From JAIQGF01 sp051006995 (GTDB lineage Bacteria; Acidobacteriota; Terriglobia; Terriglobales; Acidobacteriaceae), in NCBI GenBank assembly GCA_051006995.1, contig JBPCSQ010000018.1:1-64000 (forward strand): a DNA stretch of 64,000 bases, written 5' to 3'. The translations under genes and the position numbers were made by a program. Below, one piece after another: positions 9,778-18,644 of the stretch. Each line of letters begins with the position of its first letter. Position 1 is the stretch's first letter. Below the pieces are notes generated by a model. The model saw only the letters and a program-made list of their open reading frames with translations. It was not told the origin of the DNA and made no database searches.

Positions 9778-10461
9778 CTACCGTGCGGTGCTTGCCAGCA
9801 AACCGAGGATTGGAGCATCGTCGCCTTCCCTGACGGCTCGAAGCGGTCGGGCAGGCACCCCCGCCATAACCCAGCCTGGAGGAGTATCACTGCAAACCAC
9901 TGAACCCGTCCCGATCAAGCATCCTTCACCGATCGTCACTCCTGGCTTGAGGACGCATCCGGCGCCGAGGAACACGTGCCGCCGGATGGTCACGTCGCCG
10001 GCGACGACCACCCCCGGGCCGAACGTCACATTGTCTTCGATCTTACAATCATGTTCTACCACGACGTGAGAAAACATCATCACCACGGAGCCAATCCGCA
10101 CGCCGGGACCAATCGTTGTTCCGGGCATCATGATCAGGTTGTCCCCCATCGTGACGGAAGGCGCAATTCGGCAGTCGTACGTTACGGAAGCCATCTTCAC
10201 ACCGGCAGCCTTGGCCTCACGGTAGATTGAATACCGCGGCGCCGCGGCGCGGCTTCCCATTGCCACCAAACCACTTATGCTCTGCCGAACGCACCGGTCC
10301 ATGCCCTCCGGCACCTTGCCCAGAACCTCGATTCCGCGGGGACCTTGAATGTCGGGATAGGCGTTGTCGAACAAAAGTATGTCCTGCACACCCTGCCCGC
10401 TCCATTCCAGCAGATTCAGGACGTGAGTACATTGCCGGCGAGCACCGAAAATCGCTAGCAC
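9778..10461 (-). CDS. NeuD/PglD/PerB-like sugar O/N-acetyltransferase
   Basis: 227 aa. An N-terminal Rossmann-like PglD_N part (MLAIFGARRQ...) precedes a left-handed beta-helix of hexapeptide repeats (for example VTMGDN LIMMPG TTIGPG VRIGSV) from about residue 95. His in MFSHVVVEHDCKI matches the catalytic base position of the PglD/NeuD family. C-terminal VMAGVPARPL is typical of hexapeptide acyltransferases. Next to an aminotransferase and WbqC, the best guess is acetyl-CoA-dependent N-acylation of a 4-amino-4,6-dideoxy sugar nucleotide. Confidence 0.87.
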   Translation of the reverse strand: MLAIFGARRQCTHVLNLLEWSGQGVQDILLFDNAYPDIQGPRGIEVLGKVPEGMDRCVRQSISGLVAMGSRAAAPRYSIYREAKAAGVKMASVTYDCRIAPSVTMGDNLIMMPGTTIGPGVRIGSVVMMFSHVVVEHDCKIEDNVTFGPGVVVAGDVTIRRHVFLGAGCVLKPGVTIGEGCLIGTGSVVCSDTPPGWVMAGVPARPLRAVREGDDAPILGLLASTAR

Positions 10462-10492
10462 CTTCCACTACCTCCCGACGTTAAGATCATGA

Positions 10493-11032
10493 TTACCGGC
10501 AGACTGGGCCCACAAGCGGCCAGGATTGATCCCGATCCGAAATCGTGATGGACGGCAGCGGCCACGACACATTGAATGCGGGGTCATTCCAACGGACTCC
10601 GCGCGCCGACTGTGGATGAAACGGCCGCGACATCTGGTACAACACTTCCGTCCCGTCCCGCAGCGCCTGCGAGCCGTGAGCGCAGCTTTCAGGGATGTAA
10701 ATCATGGCGCGGTTCTCTTCCGTCAATTCTGCCGCCACCCACTGCCGTTCGGTCGGCGAGCCGGACCTCAAGTCCAGTGCCACATCGTACAGGGCGCCGC
10801 GCGTGCACCGGATCAGCTTGGCCTCTGCGTGCGGGCTGATCTGGAAATGCATCCCCCGAAGTGTACCCGCCTTTGCATTGTAGGAAACATTGCACTGCGC
10901 CACGCACGGGTCCAGTCCATGTGTTTGAAACTCAGACTGGCAAAAGCTTCGGGCAAAGAACCCCCGTTCGTCCTCGATTTTGTCCAGTTCGATAATCCAC
11001 ACGCCCCTGATTTTCGTTTCCCGGAAAATCAA
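10493..11032 (-). CDS. dTDP-4-dehydrorhamnose 3,5-epimerase family (RfbC-like) sugar epimerase
   Basis: 179 aa cupin with the RfbC layout: DERGFFARSF near the start, LRGMHFQ containing the catalytic His, and a DVALDLR strand. E-S-C-A-H-G (PESCAHGSQAL) and TEVLYQMS follow. The usual partners RmlA, RmlB and RmlD are absent. The gene instead follows CDP-sugar genes and a C-methyltransferase, so it more likely epimerises a CDP-4-keto-6-deoxy (possibly 3-C-methyl) sugar than makes dTDP-rhamnose. That substrate assignment is inference from context. Confidence 0.85.
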   Translation of the reverse strand: MIFRETKIRGVWIIELDKIEDERGFFARSFCQSEFQTHGLDPCVAQCNVSYNAKAGTLRGMHFQISPHAEAKLIRCTRGALYDVALDLRSGSPTERQWVAAELTEENRAMIYIPESCAHGSQALRDGTEVLYQMSRPFHPQSARGVRWNDPAFNVSWPLPSITISDRDQSWPLVGPVCR

Positions 11033-11062
11033 CGCTTCCTCTGAGTTTGACAGCGATCGAGC

Positions 11063-12292
11063 CTAGACGACCCTCGGCTCCGGCACCGGAATGATGAACT
11101 GTCCGCCACGTCGCCGATATTCCGCCTGCTGTTTCATGATTTCGTCGGCAAAATTCCAGCTGAGCAGCAAAACATAATCGGGTCTCGCCTCCAGCAGCTT
11201 GTCGGGCGCGAAAATCGGCAGGTGGATCCCCGGCATGAATCTTCCCTGCTTGTACGTGCTGCGGTCAACGACAAATTCAAGCGTTTCCCGCCCGATGCCG
11301 CAGTAGTTGAGGAGCGTGCTGCCCTTGGCCGCCGCGCCGTAAGCCGCCAGCCGCTTGCCCTGGCGCACCAGATCGGCCAGTTTTTGCCGTAACGACGCCT
11401 TAAGACTCTCGACTCGCGTAGCGAAGCTCCGGTACGCTTCCTCACGATCCACGCCCCAACCAGACTCCTCCGCCAGCAACGCGCGCACGGCCTGGCTGGG
11501 AGCCTGATTGCGATCGGGAGTGGCAAAAATCCGAAGAGAACCGCCATGCACGGGGATCCGTTCCACGTCGAAAATGTTCAGGTCCTGCCGGCCGAACAAC
11601 CGTTGCAGAGCAGTCAGCGAGAAATAGCAAAGATGTTCGTGATAAATGGTATCGAATTCCAGCCGGTCCAGCATTTCCTTGGCGTAGGGCGCCTCGATGA
11701 CGGCCACGCCGCTATCCTTCAATACGGTGCGTATTCCTTTTACAAAGCCGTTTAGGTCGGACACGTGCGCCAGTACGTTATTGGCGTGGAACACGTCGGC
11801 GAGCTCGCCCCCCGCCCGCAGCTTGGCTGCGATGTCGGTCCCGAAGAATTCGCACAGTGTCCGCACACCCCGTTCGCTTTCGGCGACTTTGGCGATGTTG
11901 CGTGCGGGTTCAATGCCAAGGACCGGCACGCCTGCCTGGCGGTAGTACTGCAGGAGGTAGCCATCATTGCTGGCCGCCTCCATGGCGAGGCTGTTCGGTC
12001 CTAAGCCGCGCTGCTGGACCATGCGCTCGGCGATGGCGCGCGCGTGCCTTACAAATTCGTCGGAGAACGACGAGAAGTACAGGTAATTGCGGAACAACTC
12101 CTCCGGCGGCACCGTTTCCAGAATCTGGACCAGCGCGCATTGTTTGCAAAACGCCAGCGTGAGCGGATACGTGGCCTCCGGCCGTTCCAGTTCTTCAGCT
12201 GTGGGCAGCGCATTGGCGAGGGGGGTCCGGCCCAGCGAGAGGACGACCGTCAGCGACTCCTGCCCGCAGGATCGGCAGGCCGCGGCGCTCAC
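11063..12292 (-). CDS. NDP-hexose C-methyltransferase (TylC3/NovU type)
   Basis: 409 aa with GTG start at 12292. The start overlaps the upstream stop as GTGA and is preceded by GAGGG. The N-terminus has a zinc-binding module with Cys6-x2-Cys9 and Cys49-x2-Cys52. A SAM-binding Rossmann domain (AMEAASNDGYLLQYYRQAGVPVLGIEP) and the YHEHLCYFS motif follow; this motif is characteristic of C-methylating sugar enzymes. The C-terminal domain (YGAAAKGSTLLNY) is the family's third domain. A longer frame reaching 12463 would run into the upstream gene and is rejected. It should place a methyl branch, typically at C-3, of a 4-keto-6-deoxy sugar nucleotide made by its neighbours. Confidence 0.9.
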   Translation of the reverse strand: MSAAACRSCGQESLTVVLSLGRTPLANALPTAEELERPEATYPLTLAFCKQCALVQILETVPPEELFRNYLYFSSFSDEFVRHARAIAERMVQQRGLGPNSLAMEAASNDGYLLQYYRQAGVPVLGIEPARNIAKVAESERGVRTLCEFFGTDIAAKLRAGGELADVFHANNVLAHVSDLNGFVKGIRTVLKDSGVAVIEAPYAKEMLDRLEFDTIYHEHLCYFSLTALQRLFGRQDLNIFDVERIPVHGGSLRIFATPDRNQAPSQAVRALLAEESGWGVDREEAYRSFATRVESLKASLRQKLADLVRQGKRLAAYGAAAKGSTLLNYCGIGRETLEFVVDRSTYKQGRFMPGIHLPIFAPDKLLEARPDYVLLLSWNFADEIMKQQAEYRRRGGQFIIPVPEPRVV

Positions 12293-13278
12293 GCCCGGCC
12301 CTCGAAGAAGTTCTTGTACCAGTCCACCGTTTCGCGCAGTCCCTTCTCCAGGGAATAATTCGGCTTCCATCCGAGCACGCGCCGCGCCTTTTCCGACGAA
12401 AGATACTGGTTGCGGATTTCCCCTGCCGCCTGGTTCAGCACCGTAGGACGAATGCGATCGCATTGCATGATCTTGCTGATACTCTCCACCACTTCCAGCA
12501 CCGTCAGGCCTTTCTCCGGACTGAAGTTGAATCCGCCGCCACGCACTTCCGGCGAATCCATCTGCTCGGCGAGCGCGAGGTACGCATTGGAAACGTCTTT
12601 GACGTAGATGTAATCGCGGATGAACAACCCATCACTCCGTATCAGCGGCGATTCTCCACGGTAGAACGACTGGATGGTCCCCGGCACGATCCGCGTCCAG
12701 TTGAGATCGCCGCCGCCGTAGATGTTGCCGCAGCGCGCGATCGCCACCGGCAAGCCGTAGGCGTAAAAGTACGATTGCGCGATCAGGTCGGCGCAGCTCT
12801 TCGACACCTCATACGGCTGGCGGCCCTGCAGTGCCATGTCTTCCAGGTAGGGCAGGTTCTCGTGTTCGCCGTAGGCCTTGTCGCTGGACGCAATTACCAC
12901 GCGCTTGACCAGGTCGGCATGCAGCCGGCAGGCCTCCAGCAGGTTCCAGGTCCCGCGGATATTGGTTTCGAAAGTCGCCAGTGGGGAACGCTGCGCCACG
13001 CTGACGATGGCCTGCGCGCCCAGGTGAATGATGGTGTCCACCTCGTGCGCCACAATCGCGCGCTCCAGCGCCGCGAAATCTTCCAGGGCGCCGTTGACGA
13101 CGTGCACCTGCTGGATCGTGCCGCTTCGGAAAAGCTCGGTTTGCGGGTCCGAGTCGAGGACCAGCGCGACCACGTAAGCGCCGCGCGCGACCAGGTCCTT
13201 GGTCACCCAGGAGCCCACGACGCCGCTCGCGCCGGTCACCAGTACGTGGTGGTTTGAGCCAATCTTAATGGGACTCAC
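12289..13278 (-). CDS. CDP-glucose 4,6-dehydratase-like SDR (RfbG-like)
   Basis: 329 aa short-chain dehydrogenase/reductase. With GTG at 13278 the NAD-binding G-x-x-G-x-x-G is Gly16-Ala-Ser-Gly-Val-Val-Gly22. SSDK at 131-134 and Tyr156-x3-Lys160 form the catalytic set of 4,6-dehydratases, and CGNIYGGGDLNW resembles the RfbG A/RxGNxIGGGDW block. The start shares one base with the stop of rfbF (TAGTG), and no ATG fits better; the in-frame ATG at 13356 lies inside rfbF. With rfbF it should make CDP-4-keto-6-deoxyglucose; a related epimerase activity is possible. Confidence 0.83.
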   Translation of the reverse strand: MSPIKIGSNHHVLVTGASGVVGSWVTKDLVARGAYVVALVLDSDPQTELFRSGTIQQVHVVNGALEDFAALERAIVAHEVDTIIHLGAQAIVSVAQRSPLATFETNIRGTWNLLEACRLHADLVKRVVIASSDKAYGEHENLPYLEDMALQGRQPYEVSKSCADLIAQSYFYAYGLPVAIARCGNIYGGGDLNWTRIVPGTIQSFYRGESPLIRSDGLFIRDYIYVKDVSNAYLALAEQMDSPEVRGGGFNFSPEKGLTVLEVVESISKIMQCDRIRPTVLNQAAGEIRNQYLSSEKARRVLGWKPNYSLEKGLRETVDWYKNFFEGRA

Positions 13279-14078
13279 TATTCCCAAACCTTCCAGGGCG
13301 CACTCGTCTTGCACATCTCGTTCAGGGAGACGAAGTCCCGGTACGTATCCATGCAATGCCAGAATCCCGGATGGACGTAGCTCATCAGTTGGCCGTCCTG
13401 CGCCAAACGCTCCAATGGGTCCGCTTCCAGCACGCAGCGATCGTCATCGGTCAGGTACTTAAAGAACTCCCGTTTGAAGATAAAGAAACCGCCGCTGATG
13501 AACCCGCCTTCTTCCGGCTTGGGTTTCTCGGCAAACTGTTTTACGCGCCCGTCGAGGACGGACAGCTCACCGTAGCGCGATGTGGGACGCACGCCGGTGA
13601 CCGTGCCGAGCTTGCGGTGCTCGAGATGAAACTTCATCAGCTCGCAGATATTGAGGTCGGTCAGACCGTCGCCGTAGGTCAGCATGAAATAGTCGCTGTC
13701 GATGTACTTTTCGACCCGCTTGACGCGCGCCCCGGTCATCGCTTCGGCGCCGGTTTCCGCGAAGGTCACACACCAGTCCTCCCGGCCGCTCTGGCTGTGG
13801 AACTGCAACTTGGCCGGATCATTCAGCTGCATCGTGAAGTCGCTGTGCATCACCTGGTAGTCGAGAAAAAATTCCTTGATTAAATATCCCTTGTAGCCCA
13901 GGCAGAGAACGAAGTTCTTGAAGCCGTAATGCGAATAAATTTTCATGATGTGCCAGAGGATGGGTTTCCCCCCAATTTCCACCAGCGGCTTGGGGCGGTA
14001 TTCTGTCTCTTCGCGGAGGCGGGTGCCCATGCCTCCGCACAAGATCACGACCTTTGAGTCGGTAATGTTGGATGTCAT
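13278..14078 (-). CDS. rfbF: Glucose-1-phosphate cytidylyltransferase
   Basis: 266 aa, the usual size. It has VVILCGGMGTRLREET at residues 10-25, RPKPLVEIGGKPILWHIM and a YGDGLTDLNI metal-binding region, all as in RfbF rather than in RmlA. It forms CDP-glucose from CTP and glucose-1-phosphate. Its ATG overlaps the stop of the StrF-like gene (ATGA, 14075-14078), and its own stop overlaps the rfbG-like GTG. Four genes are therefore chained by stop/start overlaps. Confidence 0.95.
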   Translation of the reverse strand: MTSNITDSKVVILCGGMGTRLREETEYRPKPLVEIGGKPILWHIMKIYSHYGFKNFVLCLGYKGYLIKEFFLDYQVMHSDFTMQLNDPAKLQFHSQSGREDWCVTFAETGAEAMTGARVKRVEKYIDSDYFMLTYGDGLTDLNICELMKFHLEHRKLGTVTGVRPTSRYGELSVLDGRVKQFAEKPKPEEGGFISGGFFIFKREFFKYLTDDDRCVLEADPLERLAQDGQLMSYVHPGFWHCMDTYRDFVSLNEMCKTSAPWKVWE

Positions 14079-14947
14079 CGCTTTATCTCATCGGGCCGAT
14101 GCCCGTTTATTTGGCTGCGCAGGACTTTCCTTGGAGTTCTGCAAGCGGCCTTCCCCCCGGCCGCGCCGGGCAGCCCCTCATACAGAATCTCCTGCGGATC
14201 AATGCGCGGAAGATCTTTCCACCACGGGGTCGGCGAATATCCAAGCAGATGAGAGAGTTTCTTCTTCAGCCAGTGCCGCGCGTACGATGGCTTCCCACAA
14301 ATCGGGCCCGACAACTCCCGCACTGGCAACGTGTGCTTCCACTTCTCCACCAGAGATACCAGGCTGGTGAAACTCTCTCTTGGCTTCAGGCCCTGCTTGT
14401 TCTTCCCTTGGTGGAAACAGGGGGCGTCCACCGCAAAATTGATCAAGCCGGCCTGGGACGCCTGCAAGCAAAGGTCAATGGCATGAACAAAAAATGACGG
14501 CAGGGCAGGATCAAATCGAAGTCCGGACGATTTGCGAAGGCAAACCAGCAGTCCATCCAACGTTTCTACTTGAGCCGGAAGGGGGGTATGGGGGAAGAAT
14601 TCGCGGTCATGTCGGTAAACATGGCCCGCTGGCTGCCCGTCTGGCGTCATCCCGATGCAGCCCACGACTCCCACCTTGCTGCAACTGGCTTCGAGTTCCG
14701 TCAATTTGCCTAGGAACCGCTGCGCCCACATCGCGGGGAACACGACGTCAAGATGAGAGACGACGATCACATCGTTGACGGACTTCTCTATGGCCTCATT
14801 GAAGGCCGAGCCGGCGGTCGAGAACCCACGCTGGATAATAATTTGGAAACCGTGATCGCCTGCAAATAAGGGCGAGGACTGGAAATAGCGGTCGTACTCC
14901 TGCTGGAACCCTTCCCCTACATGTACGACGAACGTGATGGCCGACAC
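14075..14947 (-). CDS. StrF-like glycosyltransferase-fold protein (paralogue 1)
   Basis: 290 aa. It starts MSAITFVVHVGEGFQQEYDRYF and has IIIQRGFSTAGSAFNEAIE, VVSHLDVVFPAMWAQRFL (with the Asp that would be in a DxD-like position), VGCIGMTPDGQPAGHVYRHD and SFFVHAIDLCLQAS. This matches the GT-A-like StrF/Glyco_tranf_2_5 family as I recall it. A paralogue of nearly the same length is encoded at 40321-41196. It leads the rfbF/rfbG/C-methyltransferase block and may transfer the sugar that block makes. A -24/-12-like element lies about 120 nt upstream. Confidence 0.75.
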   Translation of the reverse strand: MSAITFVVHVGEGFQQEYDRYFQSSPLFAGDHGFQIIIQRGFSTAGSAFNEAIEKSVNDVIVVSHLDVVFPAMWAQRFLGKLTELEASCSKVGVVGCIGMTPDGQPAGHVYRHDREFFPHTPLPAQVETLDGLLVCLRKSSGLRFDPALPSFFVHAIDLCLQASQAGLINFAVDAPCFHQGKNKQGLKPRESFTSLVSLVEKWKHTLPVRELSGPICGKPSYARHWLKKKLSHLLGYSPTPWWKDLPRIDPQEILYEGLPGAAGGKAACRTPRKVLRSQINGHRPDEIKR

Positions 14948-15064
14948 TATTCTTCCCTTCGCGCGCCGCCGGGCGCAGGCTTAGTCATACTCGTCTCCGC
15001 GGAACTCATCTTATTAATTTCTACCACACGCCGAAAACAGCAAAGAACCCCATGAAACCGTGTG

Positions 15065-15080
15065 AGCAACGGCAGTTCCT
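15065..15080 (-). promoter_or_regulatory. Candidate sigma-54 (-24/-12) promoter for the StrF-like/CDP-sugar block
   Basis: On the minus strand this reads AGGAACTGCCGTTGCT: GG and GC are 12 nt apart and TTGCT matches the -12 box, but the base before GG is A and the -24 box is otherwise poor. It lies in the 138-nt gap after the Wzx gene; the start codon is roughly 105 nt below the expected start site. Weaker than the other elements in this window. Confidence 0.35.
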
Positions 15081-15085
15081 GTGGA

Positions 15086-16621
15086 TCACGTTGCGGATCC
15101 CTTGCCACTCATGACCGGCTCCGAGGGAACGCCACCAGCCACGACGGGCTGCATCGGTTGTCGCAGCCGCTCCCAACCCGCCAGCCCGTACGCAAACACA
15201 ACCGCCACCAGCCCGATCCCTAACGCGGCAAAATGGGGCAGACCCGGAATAAAGAAGGTAATTGCCCATGCGACGCAAACCGGCGCCCCATAGCGCAGGG
15301 CGGGAAGGATGTCGGCGACGTACTCTGACGACCGCAACCCAACCAACCGACGCAGTCTGACGATCTGAATTGCCGAACCGACGCTCATCGCAATCAGCGC
15401 CGAACCGGCTGCGCCCGCGAGTCCAAACCACTTGGTGGCCGGATAGAGCAGCACCACGATAATTACGGTCCGGACCACGGTGTAAAACCGGTTCAGCTCA
15501 GGGCGGCCGGTCATGAAGTACACCGCCGCCACCGGAGCGTTGACGACGCGCACCGTAGCGACTGCGAACAAGATGCCAAATGCCGCTCCAGCAGCCATGT
15601 AGCGGGGACCATACACTACCCGCAAAAGCTCCCCACCATACAAGGCCACATACGCCAGGGCGGGCATCATCAGTGGAACTACCGCCGACGTGATCTTTGA
15701 CAACATGCGCTTGATTCTCTCGTTATCGTCTTGCACATGCGAGAACGCTGGCACGACCAACTGCGTCATCCACGTGCCCAGCAGCGCGTAGGGCAGCGCT
15801 CCGAGCGCCGCCGCCATGCTGTAAATGCCGAGATCGGCCGCTGAACACACCCGGCCGATCACGAACACATCCGCCCGCAAGAAAATGAAAGTCAGAATCG
15901 GAAGCCCGAACATGCCCCGCGAGTATTTGTACAGTTCCAGCAACGGCTGCTTGTGGAACTCGAATCCCGGACGGAACGGGCAAATCGCATACGAGAGAAC
16001 GCACCGGATGGCCGCCTCGAGCGTAAATCCCAGTACCAGAGCCCAAACGTTGCGCATCCAGAGCGCGGAGATGATGACCGCCGCCGTTCCGCAGATCCCG
16101 GCACCCTGGTTGACGAACATCAGGCGCTTGAAATCCATTCGTTTGTGCATCACCCAGGTTTTCGGACTCACTGTGCCGCGAAACACCGTGGACAGGAACG
16201 CCACCCGCATCAGAGTGGCCAGCGAGGGCTGCCGATAAAATTCCCCCACAAACGGCGCCGCCACGAAGATCACGGCATACAGTCCCAAGGCGCGGACGAA
16301 CGAAATCCACCATGCCGCATTCAGATACGGCCGCTCTTCACTGCGCGGATTCTGAACCACGGCGGTATCAATGCCGACGTCGCTGAAGGACTCAAAGAAG
16401 GTGTTGACGGCAAGAACAATGGCCATCAAGCCGAACGCCTCCGGCGCCAGCAGTCGGGTGAGGATCATGTTCCTCACAAAGCGGAACCCCTGGTCGAGGC
16501 CGCTGGCCACGGCAAGCCATGCGCCTCCACGCGCCGCCTTTGCCTTCAGGCCCTCTCCGGCAATCAGTTGTTGCGCGCGGGGCGGCAACAGCGCTCGAAT
16601 TCTCTCTTTCACTCGCCGCAT
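15086..16621 (-). CDS. Wzx-type polysaccharide flippase (MOP superfamily)
   Basis: 511 aa and strongly hydrophobic, with 12-14 predicted membrane segments. The N-terminal GGAWLAVASGLDQGFRFVRNMILTRLL and DVGIDTAVVQNP are typical of the WzxC/AmsL branch of oligosaccharide flippases. It should move undecaprenyl-linked repeat units to the periplasm for polymerisation. It is the first gene after a strand break: the next gene to the right is divergent, so transcription may start in the 16622-16787 gap. The last 30 residues are a polar tail. Confidence 0.92.
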   Translation of the reverse strand: MRRVKERIRALLPPRAQQLIAGEGLKAKAARGGAWLAVASGLDQGFRFVRNMILTRLLAPEAFGLMAIVLAVNTFFESFSDVGIDTAVVQNPRSEERPYLNAAWWISFVRALGLYAVIFVAAPFVGEFYRQPSLATLMRVAFLSTVFRGTVSPKTWVMHKRMDFKRLMFVNQGAGICGTAAVIISALWMRNVWALVLGFTLEAAIRCVLSYAICPFRPGFEFHKQPLLELYKYSRGMFGLPILTFIFLRADVFVIGRVCSAADLGIYSMAAALGALPYALLGTWMTQLVVPAFSHVQDDNERIKRMLSKITSAVVPLMMPALAYVALYGGELLRVVYGPRYMAAGAAFGILFAVATVRVVNAPVAAVYFMTGRPELNRFYTVVRTVIIVVLLYPATKWFGLAGAAGSALIAMSVGSAIQIVRLRRLVGLRSSEYVADILPALRYGAPVCVAWAITFFIPGLPHFAALGIGLVAVVFAYGLAGWERLRQPMQPVVAGGVPSEPVMSGKGSAT

Positions 16622-16787
16622 CAGAGTTTTGTGACCAAAAGTCGTATACCTTTCGTCAATGAACAGGTCGGCAATATTGGATTGTTCCCCTTGAACATAA
16701 GCTGAAATTCTGCTAAGTTCCGCATCAAGAATGGCTTAGAGGTGTTTACTAGGCTGAGCCTTGAGGGTATCTCGTTTCGGAGGAACC

Positions 16788-18644
16788 ATGAAAGCCTGGT
16801 CGGCCACGATTGCGAACTGTGTCCTATTTGTTCTTGGTTGCATTCTGTTGATTGCTATGCCACTACCGGTCATGGCAGGGAACCTGTTCATCGTGTCTGG
16901 AGGGACGGGAACGAAAACCGGCGCAGACTGGAACAACGCGCTGCCAGACATCCCGGTGCCACCGGTGTGTGGGAACAGCTATTTCGTGGCTGGTGGTACC
17001 TATAACCGTCCCAATACGTCCAGTCAACTCTGGAACAACACTTGCACAGCAAGCAACCCGATTTTCATTTACAAGGCAGTGGATTGTTCCCTGGTCAGTG
17101 CCCCTTATTGCGGTACCGTCAATCCCGGCGCGATTGCCGGCTGGCTGACGAGCTACGGTACTCTGGCAGCACTTTTTGTACAGCCTCAGGGATCTAACCT
17201 GCAAGCCACGACCAGTTCTAATACGTTCATGAGCATATGCGGGAACTACTACACGATCGATGGCGTGACCCCCATCACGGGAACGCCCACGACCTCTGGA
17301 TTTGGTTTCGTGTGGCGTAATCCCAATCCATCGGGCGGAATGCTTGGTGTCGGTAGCGGCAGTGCCTCGTGTACTCAGGCGCCCTCCACCACCCAACTCA
17401 ATCACATCACCATCAAACACTCGGAGTTTGATGGCGTCGATCCGCAGTACGGCTTCAACGTTGCTTCGTGCAGCCGTACAAGCAATGTTGTGACCTTGAA
17501 TATGGCAACTGTGCCCACGAACTGGCTGGTGGGCAATAACATTGACGTCCAAAACACCGTGCCGGCCGATTTCAACACCGGGAGTTCGGGGCGCGGCGTA
17601 GTAATTCAAAGCCTGAGCGGCACCACCATCACCTACAACCAGACTGGCCTCGACGAGGTCTGCACCGCTCCAGGATATGCAACGCGAAATATTACTCTGG
17701 GCAGGCCAATTCAGTTTAACAATCAGAGTCAGACCTTCGATTCCATCACCGTAACGGACAACTACATCCACGATGTCATGGACGGCTCGTTCTTTCTCAA
17801 CACCACCAACCTGGACTTTGAAAGGAACTGGGTAGCAAGGAATCGCAATACCTTCACCTGGCACGCGAACGGACTGGTGGTACAGGACGGCGGCACATTC
17901 ACGTCCAGCGGCGGCATCGTGTGCAATCCAGGGACCGCCGGAACCGGCTTCGGTTGTACGATCGCCAACAACGTGTGGGAAAATATTACGGGTACCCAAG
18001 TGGTGGGAAACCTGAGCGGAACTTCCAAGATCAACGATTTCCGTCTTTATAACAATACCTTCTTTTGCAGCAGCACTGCGGGACCGCCGAACAGCGCAGC
18101 TTCCCCGCAGTGTGGCGTCTCGCGTCTAACTGGAGACAACTTTACTTCAACGACGACTCCCTGCATCACGAACGCTGCTGTGATTGGAAATTCATTCTAC
18201 GGTGGTGCCGTGAAGAACGATTACCGGATCGAGTTCCTGAATTCGACCTGCTCGACCACCACGATTCAGAACAACGTCTGGTACATACCGGGCGCGAAGC
18301 TCGATTTCAACTTGGGCCTCAGCACGACCGAAAATCACAATACGGTATTGGGTGCGAGCTTCGTGACCTCTGGCAAGCTAGTAGATGCCACCGACTCCAT
18401 TCAGTTGAACACCACCGTAAACCCGTTCCTCAGTGTCACTGCTCCCTACAACTTCAATATCGTCAGCGCCACAGTCGCGACGCATCTTACGGACGGGGTA
18501 GCACTACCAGCTCCCTACAATGTCGACCAGATCGGCGCCGCCCGAAGCACCAGCCCAAGCGGCTGGACTCGCGGCGCGCTGGCGTTCAATGCGGCTGGAT
18601 CGCCACCCGCTGCTCCGACGAATCTGACCGTGGTCGTTAATTAA
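16788..18644 (+). CDS. Secreted parallel beta-helix-type protein inside the polysaccharide locus
   Basis: 618 aa from ATG 16788, preceded by a strong GGAGGA site (16779-16784). A signal peptide (MKAWSATIANCVLFVLGCILLIAMPLPVMAG, given here in outline) is followed by VSGGTGTKTGADWNNALPDIP, a common opening of right-handed beta-helix proteins. Repeated NxT/V-rich short strands (for example ITIKHSEFDG, VTDNYIHDV, LYNNTFF, IQNNVWY) support that fold. Even Cys content suggests disulphides. Such proteins near export machinery are often polysaccharide lyases, epimerases or hydrolases, but no catalytic motif is recognised. Its stop overlaps the convergent ligase-like gene by four bases. Confidence 0.8.
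   Translation: MKAWSATIANCVLFVLGCILLIAMPLPVMAGNLFIVSGGTGTKTGADWNNALPDIPVPPVCGNSYFVAGGTYNRPNTSSQLWNNTCTASNPIFIYKAVDCSLVSAPYCGTVNPGAIAGWLTSYGTLAALFVQPQGSNLQATTSSNTFMSICGNYYTIDGVTPITGTPTTSGFGFVWRNPNPSGGMLGVGSGSASCTQAPSTTQLNHITIKHSEFDGVDPQYGFNVASCSRTSNVVTLNMATVPTNWLVGNNIDVQNTVPADFNTGSSGRGVVIQSLSGTTITYNQTGLDEVCTAPGYATRNITLGRPIQFNNQSQTFDSITVTDNYIHDVMDGSFFLNTTNLDFERNWVARNRNTFTWHANGLVVQDGGTFTSSGGIVCNPGTAGTGFGCTIANNVWENITGTQVVGNLSGTSKINDFRLYNNTFFCSSTAGPPNSAASPQCGVSRLTGDNFTSTTTPCITNAAVIGNSFYGGAVKNDYRIEFLNSTCSTTTIQNNVWYIPGAKLDFNLGLSTTENHNTVLGASFVTSGKLVDATDSIQLNTTVNPFLSVTAPYNFNIVSATVATHLTDGVALPAPYNVDQIGAARSTSPSGWTRGALAFNAAGSPPAAPTNLTVVVN

Noticed and set aside
10493..11032. dTDP-rhamnose synthesis by the RfbC-like enzyme
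   Set aside because: RmlA, RmlB and RmlD are absent from the locus while CDP-sugar genes are adjacent, so the substrate is left open.
16740..16755. AGGTGTTTACTAGGCT before the beta-helix gene as a -24/-12 element
   Set aside because: Only GG and GC match; expected by chance in a gap of this size.
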